DNA from: Ghiorsea sp.
Lineage (GTDB): Bacteria > Pseudomonadota > Zetaproteobacteria > Mariprofundales > Mariprofundaceae
Assembly (NCBI GenBank): GCA_027059605.1
Contig: JALSZC010000212.1
Coordinates: 1-33,993 of the forward strand
Direction: 5' to 3'
DNA length: 33,993 nt
Under the pieces are notes generated by a model that was not told the DNA's origin, did no database searches, and worked only from the letters and a program-made list of their open reading frames with translations. Shown here piece by piece: positions 17,423-26,142 of this stretch; positions within the stretch are counted from its first letter, which is position 1; each line of letters begins with the position of its first letter. A program made the translations under genes and the position numbers.

Positions 17423-19153
17423 TTGATGTGTATTTTTTTTAATGTAATATTTATCTTGATGTGGCTATGCTACGCCACCATGACATTTTATCATCAAACA
17501 CTTAAACCTATTCTTTATCGTGTTGGCTCTATGCCAGTTGCGATTTTACTTCTATTGCTGCTGTCCGTTGCTTCGGTAATAGGTACAGTACTCAAGCAAA
17601 ACCAAGATCAAGCTGATTATTTGCATCAGTTTGGACCAACATGGTATTGGACGTTTCGTGCCTTAGGCTTGTTTGACATGTATCATACTTGGTGGTTCTT
17701 GACGATTTTGGGTTTGTTAATGTTTTCTTTGGCGGCATGTTTGTTGCGCAATACACCTAGATATTTACAAGAAATGAAAAACCGCAAAGGTACCATGAAT
17801 GAAAATGCACGTAAGCATATTGAGCATAAGTTTGATTTAACTTTTGATGATAAAGAAAGAGTGGTATCAAGTATTAAAGAATCACTACCTGGGTGGAAAT
17901 GGATGGAGACCCAAGTCGGTGATGTGCTTTGGTTGCGTGGTGATAAAGGACGTTTTCATAAATGGGGTTACATCACTGTTCATACTGCAATGCTGGTTAT
18001 TTTGATTGGTGGTTGGATGAGCGTCCAATTTGGTTTTCGAGGTAATATGGCAGTACCAGAAGGAGGTAAAGAAAGCGAAATTTCTTTCCTTAAAGGTACA
18101 ACTACAGAGTATTTAAAAATGCCATTTGAAATACGTTGTGACGATTTCACTGTGAACTTCTTCTCTACGGGCGCACCATCTGAGTTTCGTAGTACCTTAA
18201 CTATCATTGACGATGGCAAAGAAGTGATGACCAAAGATATTATTGTGAATGAACCATTGTCATATAAAGGTGTGCGCATTTATCAAGCGTCGTTTGGTGA
18301 TGGGGGCTCAATGGTTACATTAAAGCTTCATCGCTTAAATAAAAAAGGTAATGTTGATATAGCTAAAGCCAGAGTTTACACCATGTTTGAGGATCCATAT
18401 TCTGATGTAAGCTTAGAATTTAAAGATTTCCGCCCGTATAATATTGAAAACATGGCAGCGGCAGGAGAACCCAAAGACTTTAAAGATATGGGGCCAGCAG
18501 TCGATTTTGTGATTCGTGGCAAAGGACTGACACCAGTATTGGTGCGTAGCTTTATGAATCCTTTTATTATTAATGGGCAAAATCAAGGCTCTTATATGAT
18601 GGTTTCAACAACGGGTGACGCACGTGATTTTGAAACATTCTTGTTGGGTCTAGATTTCTCAGAGCCTAAGGAATGGGAACTGTTTCAGGCATTTGTACAC
18701 CGTTTACCAACGGAACAGGGTGCAACAAAAGAAGATAACTTAAATGCATTCCGTGCAGCTTTGGATGAAGTTTATCCTGATGGAAGACCGAGTGATTTAC
18801 CGATGTTGGGTAACCGCGTGATTCAAGCTTTGAAAGTATTGCCTGATATGCCGTGGCCATTTGTACCTGTGCTAGAAGATTATGATCAAACCTATTATAC
18901 AGGCTTGCAGCTTGCCAAGGATCCAGGTATGGATGTGGTTTGGATTGGCAGTGCCTTGCTGGTTGGTGGCTTGTGTATCATGTTTTATGTTGCCCACCGT
19001 AAAGTATGGGTGAAAATCCAAGAACAAGAAAACGGTGAAGTCAAAGTAGAAGTGACTGGTTTGAGTAATCGTAACCCTGTTGCTTTTGAACAAGAGTTTG
19101 AAGATTTAGAGAAACAAATCAAAAACGCGTATGAACAAGGAGTGAAAGTATGA
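17423..19153 (+). CDS. resB: Cytochrome c biogenesis protein ResB (start uncertain; 17480 also possible)
   Basis: VLLLLLSVASVIGTVLKQNQ-type N-terminus, YWTFRALGLFDMYHTWWFLTILGLLMFSLAACLLRNTP, later KGVRIYQASFGD. Confidence 0.92.
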   Translation: MMCIFFNVIFILMWLCYATMTFYHQTLKPILYRVGSMPVAILLLLLLSVASVIGTVLKQNQDQADYLHQFGPTWYWTFRALGLFDMYHTWWFLTILGLLMFSLAACLLRNTPRYLQEMKNRKGTMNENARKHIEHKFDLTFDDKERVVSSIKESLPGWKWMETQVGDVLWLRGDKGRFHKWGYITVHTAMLVILIGGWMSVQFGFRGNMAVPEGGKESEISFLKGTTTEYLKMPFEIRCDDFTVNFFSTGAPSEFRSTLTIIDDGKEVMTKDIIVNEPLSYKGVRIYQASFGDGGSMVTLKLHRLNKKGNVDIAKARVYTMFEDPYSDVSLEFKDFRPYNIENMAAAGEPKDFKDMGPAVDFVIRGKGLTPVLVRSFMNPFIINGQNQGSYMMVSTTGDARDFETFLLGLDFSEPKEWELFQAFVHRLPTEQGATKEDNLNAFRAALDEVYPDGRPSDLPMLGNRVIQALKVLPDMPWPFVPVLEDYDQTYYTGLQLAKDPGMDVVWIGSALLVGGLCIMFYVAHRKVWVKIQEQENGEVKVEVTGLSNRNPVAFEQEFEDLEKQIKNAYEQGVKV

Positions 19154-20391
19154 CAGCGATAACAGCAGATAAAGTTAGTTTTACCAGTTCGATGTATAAA
19201 GGGCGGATTGCCCATGTGCGCAACTGGGCTTATTTGGGCTTGTTGGCAGGTTTGGCGGCTATGGCTATGTTTGGTGGAGATGGTTATGTAGAAGATAACT
19301 TTGTATTCCAAATGTTTAGCCTTGAAGGTGTAAAGTGGATGGCTGGTGGTGCTGTGATTGGTATGGGGTATGCCTTTACAACATCAGAATCCAAGTTTCG
19401 TGCATTTCGTTTTTCTGAGATTCTAGTACCTTGGTTGGATGGTGCAGTATTGATGGTGGCATTGATGGGCTTATATACTTTATTTGAACCATCTGAAGCC
19501 ATGATTACCTATGAAGACCAATCCAATTTGTTCTCAGGTAAAGTCATTATGACCATGAATGTGGCGATGCTATTTTCAGCTCTGTGTTATATTGCATACC
19601 TTTTTGCACCTGATTCATTTATTGGTAAATTGGGTACAGCAACGGCTTGGATTGGTGTGTATGCTGGTGGCTCTGCATTATTACTGCGTTGGTATGAATC
19701 ATATTTATTGATGGGTGGTGATATTGGTCATGCACCTGTGTCGAACTTGTATGAAGTGTTTATCTTATTGTTTTGTGTGATTTGTGTGATTTATTTAACG
19801 CTTGAAAGTCGTCATAATGCGCGTGGTCTTGGTGCATTTGTCATGCCGATTGTGGCAGCAGGTATTTTCTTCTCAATTTGGTTGGAATCAATTGGACAGT
19901 CTGACATCAAACCACTTGTACCAGCATTGCAGTCTTACTGGATGAAGATTCATGTGCCGTTAAACTTTATTGGTTATGGTTCATTTGCTGTAGCTTGTGC
20001 AGCAGGTATGGCTTGGTTGTTCCGTAATCGTTTGGAGCAAAATGGTTCACAATCACGATTGTTGTCGGTGTTCCCATCATTAAAACAATTGGATAGTCTA
20101 GCTTATAAATCTGTTGCAATTGGTTTTCCAGCATTTACTTTGGCAACCATTTTAGGGGCTGCTTGGGCTGCAGAAGCTTGGGGTGGCTATTGGTCTTGGG
20201 ATCCCAAAGAAACTTGGGCATTGATTGTATGGCTTGTGTATGGTGCATATTTGCATGCTAGATTCTCGCATGGTTTGCAGGGTAAAACATTGGCATGGTG
20301 GGCTGTATTAGGCTTCTTGGTAACGATTTTCTGCTTCGTAGGTGTAAACATGTATTTGTCTGGTTTGCACTCATACGGTCAACTTACCTGA
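19150..20391 (+). CDS. ccsB: c-type cytochrome biogenesis protein CcsB/CcsA
   Basis: WGGYWSWDPKETWALIVWLVYGAYLHAR (WWD motif); ATGA overlap with resB. Confidence 0.95.
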   Translation: MTAITADKVSFTSSMYKGRIAHVRNWAYLGLLAGLAAMAMFGGDGYVEDNFVFQMFSLEGVKWMAGGAVIGMGYAFTTSESKFRAFRFSEILVPWLDGAVLMVALMGLYTLFEPSEAMITYEDQSNLFSGKVIMTMNVAMLFSALCYIAYLFAPDSFIGKLGTATAWIGVYAGGSALLLRWYESYLLMGGDIGHAPVSNLYEVFILLFCVICVIYLTLESRHNARGLGAFVMPIVAAGIFFSIWLESIGQSDIKPLVPALQSYWMKIHVPLNFIGYGSFAVACAAGMAWLFRNRLEQNGSQSRLLSVFPSLKQLDSLAYKSVAIGFPAFTLATILGAAWAAEAWGGYWSWDPKETWALIVWLVYGAYLHARFSHGLQGKTLAWWAVLGFLVTIFCFVGVNMYLSGLHSYGQLT

Positions 20392-20411
20392 TTTAAACTA
20401 TATTTACTTAT

Positions 20412-21053
20412 ATGTCGCTGTTTTCTAAACCTATCTTAGCTTTAGATACAGCGGCGGGTGCGTCAGTGTGTTTATTGTTGTCAGATGGAAAAAGTATATC
20501 TGCAAGCATGAACACACCACGTGCGCATTCGCGTGAGTTACTGCCGCTGTTGGAGCAAGTTGTGATACAGCAAGCTGGTTTGCAGTGGCAAGATTTGGGT
20601 GCTTTTGCTGTTGGCACAGGGCCTGGATCTTTCACTGGTTTAAGGGTTGCATGTGCTACCGTTGCAGGCTTGAATGCATCATTGCACAAGCCTGTATATG
20701 CACTGTCTTCATTAGCGATTACGGCAGAACAAGCTATGGTAGAAGATGAATTATGGGCAATTGAAGATGCTAGGTCAGGGTTGGTTTATGCAGCAAAGTT
20801 TTCAGCAGGTATATGCACTGTAGAGCCTCAATGTTTAACATGGGAGTCATTCTTAAAACTTCCCGCTACGCAATATGTTGCTTTATCCGATATTTCGGTT
20901 GATTTGTCAGGCTGGGAGGCTTTACCTTTACGGCAAACGCGCGAACAAGCATTGATAGCTCAAGTGCGCAAACTTCAACCCAGTAGCAATCATAAAATGT
21001 GGGTTGAACCTTTATACTTACAAGCTTCGCAAGCGGAGAAAAACCTAGTATGA
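20412..21053 (+). CDS. tsaB: tRNA t6A37 threonylcarbamoyladenosine biosynthesis protein TsaB
   Basis: ILALDTAAGASVCLLLSDG...AFAVGTGPGSFTGLRVACATVAGL. Confidence 0.92.
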   Translation: MSLFSKPILALDTAAGASVCLLLSDGKSISASMNTPRAHSRELLPLLEQVVIQQAGLQWQDLGAFAVGTGPGSFTGLRVACATVAGLNASLHKPVYALSSLAITAEQAMVEDELWAIEDARSGLVYAAKFSAGICTVEPQCLTWESFLKLPATQYVALSDISVDLSGWEALPLRQTREQALIAQVRKLQPSSNHKMWVEPLYLQASQAEKNLV

Positions 21054-21538
21054 GCCAACCACTACGTGTTCTTTTTGTTTGTTTAGGCAATATTTGTCGC
21101 TCGCCATTGGCAGAAGTGGTGGTCAAATCGGTTGCTCAAGAGCAAGGCTTATTGGATCAGTTTCATTTTGAATCAGCAGGTACAGGTAGTTGGCATGTGG
21201 GCGGTGGTGCAGACCCGCGTTCAGCAAGCAAAGCCTTGGAAAAAGGTTTAAGTTTAGAAAGCCATCAGGCTCAGCAAATTACACGAAGAAACATTGGTGA
21301 TTGGGATATATTTGTGGCTATGGATAGCGATAATAGGCGCAATCTGATTGCGATGGGTGCCAAGCCTGAACAAGTGGTGATGATGCGAGCTTTTGAAGGG
21401 GCAGCACAAGCACCTGATGTGCCAGACCCTTATTATGGTGGTGCTTCAGGTTTTGAAGATGCATACCAAATGCTCAAATTGAACGCACAAGGTCTGCTTC
21501 AATACTTACAACAATGTAAACAACAACACTCATGTTAG
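21050..21538 (+). CDS. Low molecular weight protein-tyrosine phosphatase
   Basis: VLFVCLGNICRSPLAEVV; VPDPYYGGASGFEDAYQML. Confidence 0.95.
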   Translation: MSQPLRVLFVCLGNICRSPLAEVVVKSVAQEQGLLDQFHFESAGTGSWHVGGGADPRSASKALEKGLSLESHQAQQITRRNIGDWDIFVAMDSDNRRNLIAMGAKPEQVVMMRAFEGAAQAPDVPDPYYGGASGFEDAYQMLKLNAQGLLQYLQQCKQQHSC

Positions 21539-23328
21539 GTCAATTGCATACACGTTTGCGAAGAATACCTGATTGGCTACGTAGCCATGATACATTGTAT
21601 TTGGGGCTTTGGTCCTTGGTTGTTGGTGTTTTGGCTGGTTATGCTGCGTTGTTGATTCGTTTTGGTATTGAGTGGGTGAGCCGAATTTGGACGGGCGAAG
21701 CCTCATGGTCTGAAGGTTTACACGATATTCACTGGTCTATTTTTATTCTTGCTCCATCCATTGCTGGTTTAATAGTGGGCTGGATTAATAACCGTTGGTT
21801 ACCTGTGACCGAAGAGCGGGTTATTCCTGGTGTGATTGAAGCACTGGCAGAGCGTGGTGGTAAAATATCATTCCGTAAGAGTAGTGGTGAATTTGTTGCC
21901 AATATTGTGTCTGTGGGTAGTGGTGCATCTATGGGGCGTGAAGCACCAACGGTTGCACTTGGCGCAGCTTTATCCTCATTGCTTGGTCAATGGTTAAATT
22001 TATCGGAAAAACAAATCCGTACGCTTATTGGCTGTGGTGTAGCAGGTGGTATTGCAGCATCTTTTAATGCGCCGATTGCAGGAGTGTTGTTTGCCTTAGA
22101 GGTTATCCTGGCAGATTATGCGATTGCCACATTTACACCGATTGTGATGTCGGCAGTAATTGCCACAGTGATTACCCGCTCTGAATTGGGAAACTTCCCC
22201 ATGTTTACCATTCCAGAATTTAGACTTGTTTCATCTTGGGAAATTCCCGCTTATATTGGTTTGGGTATCTTTTGTGGTTTGTTGGCAACGCTGATTGTGA
22301 AGGGTGTACCTACGGCACGACATATGTATGAGCGTTACATTTCATTTCCAATTGTACGACCTGCTGTAGCAGGTTTGTTGTTGGGTTTATGCGCACTGGT
22401 GATTCCAGAAATTATGTCTATTGGTTATGGCACAGTGGATGGCATTCTCTTGGAAAATGTGGAAACCAATATGGTTGGTCAGCATTTACCCTTGATACTA
22501 TTTTTAAGTATTTTGCTGGTAATGAAGTTGATTGTTAGCATTATTTGTTCTGGTGGTAAATTTGGTGGTGGTATGATTGGTCCATCGGTGTTTATTGGGG
22601 CAACAGCAGGTGCACTTTTTGGTGGGCTTGTACATGGTATGTTCCCCACATGGACAGAATCGTATGGCGCATACGCACTGGTGGCTTGTGGCGCAATGGT
22701 GGCGGCGACGATTCAAGCACCCATGAGCTCTATTTTGATGATTTTTGAGTTGTCCAATGATTATCATATTATGGTACCATTGATGACAGCATGTGTTGTT
22801 GCTGCATTGACCAAACGTGCTTTTGGTAGTGATTCTATTTTAACGGAAGTGTTGTCGGAAAAAGGTGTGAATACCGAGTGGTCACTTGAGCGATCATGGA
22901 TGCGTGCAGTTCCTGTATCTCGATTACCATGGCGTTCTGTGCCATCAGTGCATGTATCGGATAAACTGGAAGTGTTGAAAAAAGTCTATATTTCATCGGG
23001 TAAAGGTTGCGTGATTGTGACCAATGATGAAGGAGAAATGGTGGGCATGGTCACCTTCTTTGATTTACAAAAATGGCTGCTTGATTCCTCACTTGACCAA
23101 GTAGTGGTGGCAGAAGAGGTCGCCAATAAGAATGTGATTAGTCTATCAGAAAATGATAGTTTATTGGATGCTATTGATATTTTAGATCGCGCTACCTTTG
23201 AACAAATGCCCGTGACTGATGCCGATAATCCGAAAAGAGTTTTGGGTATTGTATCTCGCAATGCCGTGTTCTCTACGTATCATAAATTGATTGTAAAACA
23301 TGGTGAAGATCATGCTGCTAAGAGTTAG
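21532..23328 (+). CDS. ClC-family chloride channel/transporter with C-terminal CBS domains
   Basis: GSGASMGREAPTVALGAALSS, GKFGGGMIGPSVFIGATAG, CBS-like C-terminal segments. Confidence 0.94.
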   Translation: MLGQLHTRLRRIPDWLRSHDTLYLGLWSLVVGVLAGYAALLIRFGIEWVSRIWTGEASWSEGLHDIHWSIFILAPSIAGLIVGWINNRWLPVTEERVIPGVIEALAERGGKISFRKSSGEFVANIVSVGSGASMGREAPTVALGAALSSLLGQWLNLSEKQIRTLIGCGVAGGIAASFNAPIAGVLFALEVILADYAIATFTPIVMSAVIATVITRSELGNFPMFTIPEFRLVSSWEIPAYIGLGIFCGLLATLIVKGVPTARHMYERYISFPIVRPAVAGLLLGLCALVIPEIMSIGYGTVDGILLENVETNMVGQHLPLILFLSILLVMKLIVSIICSGGKFGGGMIGPSVFIGATAGALFGGLVHGMFPTWTESYGAYALVACGAMVAATIQAPMSSILMIFELSNDYHIMVPLMTACVVAALTKRAFGSDSILTEVLSEKGVNTEWSLERSWMRAVPVSRLPWRSVPSVHVSDKLEVLKKVYISSGKGCVIVTNDEGEMVGMVTFFDLQKWLLDSSLDQVVVAEEVANKNVISLSENDSLLDAIDILDRATFEQMPVTDADNPKRVLGIVSRNAVFSTYHKLIVKHGEDHAAKS

Positions 23329-23331
23329 TCA

Positions 23332-25434
23332 TTGCGTTTAAATACAGCGCAACAAGCTGCAGTTGAGGCAGAAGATGGACCTCAGCTTATTTTGGCAGGA
23401 GCAGGCTCTGGAAAAACACGTACTGTAGTGCACCGCATTGGGCATTTGATTGCTAACCGTGGTTATGCGCCACATCGGATTTTAGCGGTTACTTTCACCA
23501 ACAAAGCAGCCAAAGAATTACAGCAACGGTTATCTGACTTGATTGGTGATGGTGGCGGGGGTGTAATTTCAGGTACATTTCACTCGATTTCACTACGTTT
23601 TTTAAGAAGTTATGCTGATGTGCTGGGTTACCCCAAAAGTTTTCAAGTCATTGATAGTGATGACCAAAAGACGTTGATAAAGCGTATTCTTAAAGCACGA
23701 AATATTCCGTCAGATCGTTTGCACCCTTCGTTTTTGAGTAGCTGGATTGAGCAACAGAAAAATGCGGGTTATCTACCAGAGCAAGCTGAGTCTATGTTGT
23801 GGAGTGGTTTAGATCTTAAAGATTTATATCTTGCTTACCAAGATGAGCTTAAAACACTTGAGCGCATGGACTTCTCAGATTTAATTCTGAATTGTGTGGT
23901 ATTACTTAGAGACTATAAAGATGTGGCGACTGCCATGTTTACCCGCTTTGACCATATTTTGGTCGATGAATATCAAGATACCAACCCCTTGCAACATGAA
24001 TGGTTGTGTCTGCTTGCACAAGAACATCAAAATCTCACTGTTGTTGGTGATGATGATCAGTCTATTTATGGTTGGCGTGGGGCTGATGTACGACATATAT
24101 TGGATTTTGAGCGGGTATGGCACAATGCAAAGGTGCATAGGTTAGAAGAAAATTACCGTTCCACAGAGGCGATACTCAAGCTTGCTAACGCAATCATTTG
24201 TAATAATGAAGATAGACACACAAAAACACTACGTGCAACACGAGAAGGCGGTTTAACACCTGAATTTCACGTATGTGTAGATGAATATGCAGAAGCTCGA
24301 CATATGGCAAAGTTGTTTAATGAACGGTATGCTGATGTGCCTTGGTCAAAGATGGCGGTACTGTATCGTTCCAATCGTCAATCCTTAGCCATTGAACAGA
24401 TATTTCGAGAGGAAGATATTCCATACCGAATCATTGGTGGTTTAAGCTTTTTTGCCCGCATGGAAATCAAAGATGCTTTGGCATTTTGGGCGATTTTGAA
24501 TGACTGCGCTGATAGCATGCATGTGTTGCGTATTTGCAATAAACCCAAGCGTGGTATTGGTGCTAAGGGACAGGAAACGATTGCTGCTTTGTTAAGCGCA
24601 AGTGGTTTAAGGGTGGCAGAGTGGATAGAAAGCATATTGCAAGCCACATCTATGCCTGCACCCATGAAGAAGCTGCTTCCTTTATTGCAGTTGATACATG
24701 ATATCAAAGCAGAAAGCGAAGATATGCCTGATAAAGGACTGATGTTATTGTTAGAGAAATCGGGGTATTTAGACAGCCTTAAAGCACTGGGTGATGTGGA
24801 AGGCGAGTCACGCTTGGAAAACATCAAAACGCTACAAAATTATATTGAGTTGTCTTTGGCATCAGGCATTACGCCGATTGAATTTATGGATAGGGCAGCA
24901 CTGATGGTCAGTGGTGAAGAAGATAATGATGATAAAGATGCGGTGAATCTGATGAGCTTGCACCGCGCCAAAGGTTTGGAGTTTGATACCGTAGTTTTGG
25001 CAGGTGTGGAAGATGGTATGTTACCACATCAAAGGTCGTTGGATGAAGGTGAAGCTGGTATTGCAGAAGAGCGTAGGCTTTTGTATGTAGGGGTGACACG
25101 GGCGGAAAACATTTTACACCTCACTTCAGCACGCTTACGCCGTATTTTTGGTGATATGACTTACCCTATGCCAAGCCGTTTTATTGCAGATTTGGATGAT
25201 GATGTGTTGTTTAAATCTGAAAAAGTACAGCAACCAACAATGTTTAAACAAGCGCAAGCAGCATCATCTGTTCAGGGTATTGCCGTGGGTGCTTATGTGA
25301 ATCATCCCAGCTTTGGTGATGGTTTGATTGTGGATTTAGAGGGTGATGGTGATGCAGTGCGTGTAGCTATTGAGTTTGATGCAGTGGGTTTAAAACGGCT
25401 GATGCTTAAGTATGCAGCCCTGACGGTGTTGTGA
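23332..25434 (+). CDS. UvrD/Rep-family ATP-dependent DNA helicase (TTG start)
   Basis: LNTAQQAAVEAEDGPQLILAGAGSGKTRTVVHRIGHLI; DEYQDTNPLQ; GDDDQSIYGWRGA; SLHRAKGLEFDTV. Confidence 0.95.
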   Translation: MRLNTAQQAAVEAEDGPQLILAGAGSGKTRTVVHRIGHLIANRGYAPHRILAVTFTNKAAKELQQRLSDLIGDGGGGVISGTFHSISLRFLRSYADVLGYPKSFQVIDSDDQKTLIKRILKARNIPSDRLHPSFLSSWIEQQKNAGYLPEQAESMLWSGLDLKDLYLAYQDELKTLERMDFSDLILNCVVLLRDYKDVATAMFTRFDHILVDEYQDTNPLQHEWLCLLAQEHQNLTVVGDDDQSIYGWRGADVRHILDFERVWHNAKVHRLEENYRSTEAILKLANAIICNNEDRHTKTLRATREGGLTPEFHVCVDEYAEARHMAKLFNERYADVPWSKMAVLYRSNRQSLAIEQIFREEDIPYRIIGGLSFFARMEIKDALAFWAILNDCADSMHVLRICNKPKRGIGAKGQETIAALLSASGLRVAEWIESILQATSMPAPMKKLLPLLQLIHDIKAESEDMPDKGLMLLLEKSGYLDSLKALGDVEGESRLENIKTLQNYIELSLASGITPIEFMDRAALMVSGEEDNDDKDAVNLMSLHRAKGLEFDTVVLAGVEDGMLPHQRSLDEGEAGIAEERRLLYVGVTRAENILHLTSARLRRIFGDMTYPMPSRFIADLDDDVLFKSEKVQQPTMFKQAQAASSVQGIAVGAYVNHPSFGDGLIVDLEGDGDAVRVAIEFDAVGLKRLMLKYAALTVL

Positions 25435-25482
25435 TTTAGACTTTCTGTCTTACAATGCGCATTTAAAGTGTTTTAGGAGAAT

Positions 25483-26013
25483 ATGATGGATCTTAGTAAA
25501 ATCCCAGCAGGTAAAGATACACCCGAAGAAGTAAATGTGGTGATTGAAGTACCACAACATGCCGACCCAATTAAATATGAGTTGGATAAAGATTCAGGTG
25601 CGGTGTTTGTTGACCGTTTTATGCACACAGCGATGCATTACCCATGCAATTATGGTTTTGTGCCCAACACATTGTCTGAAGATGGTGACCCAGTAGATGT
25701 ATTGGTGGTATCAGAGTTTGCATTGGTGCCTGGTTGTGTGGTGGCTTGCCGCCCTATAGCAGTATTGCAAATGGAAGATGAAGCAGGTATGGATGCTAAA
25801 GTATTGGCAGTGCCAATTACAAAGCTAACTCCTGTATATAAAGATGTTACAGGTCCAGAAGGTTTACCTAAGTTTTTGCTTGATCAAATTGAACATTTCT
25901 TTGAACATTATAAAGATTTAGAGCCAAACAAATGGGTGAAAGTTACAGGTTGGGCAGATGCAGCAGCAGCCAAAAAAGAAATTATGGATTCAATCGCACG
26001 TTATAACGATTAA
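25483..26013 (+). CDS. ppa: Inorganic pyrophosphatase
   Basis: KDTPEEVNVVIEVPQHADPIKYELDKDSGAVFVDRF...YPCNYGFVPNTLSEDGDPVDVLV. Confidence 0.97.
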   Translation: MMDLSKIPAGKDTPEEVNVVIEVPQHADPIKYELDKDSGAVFVDRFMHTAMHYPCNYGFVPNTLSEDGDPVDVLVVSEFALVPGCVVACRPIAVLQMEDEAGMDAKVLAVPITKLTPVYKDVTGPEGLPKFLLDQIEHFFEHYKDLEPNKWVKVTGWADAAAAKKEIMDSIARYND

Positions 26014-26034
26014 TTGATGTAGATTCTGTAAACT

Positions 26035-26063
26035 AAGGCTCCGCAATAAGTGGAGCCTTTTTT
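26035..26063 (+). terminator. Rho-independent terminator after ppa
   Basis: AAGGCTCC-GCAATAAGT-GGAGCCTT then TTTT. Confidence 0.88.
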
Positions 26064-26142
26064 ATTTGCAGTGACCTAATACTGTTAAGCTGTTATCTTG
26101 TGGCAGCAATATGAATTTTGAAATTGGTAAAAGCGAAAATAT

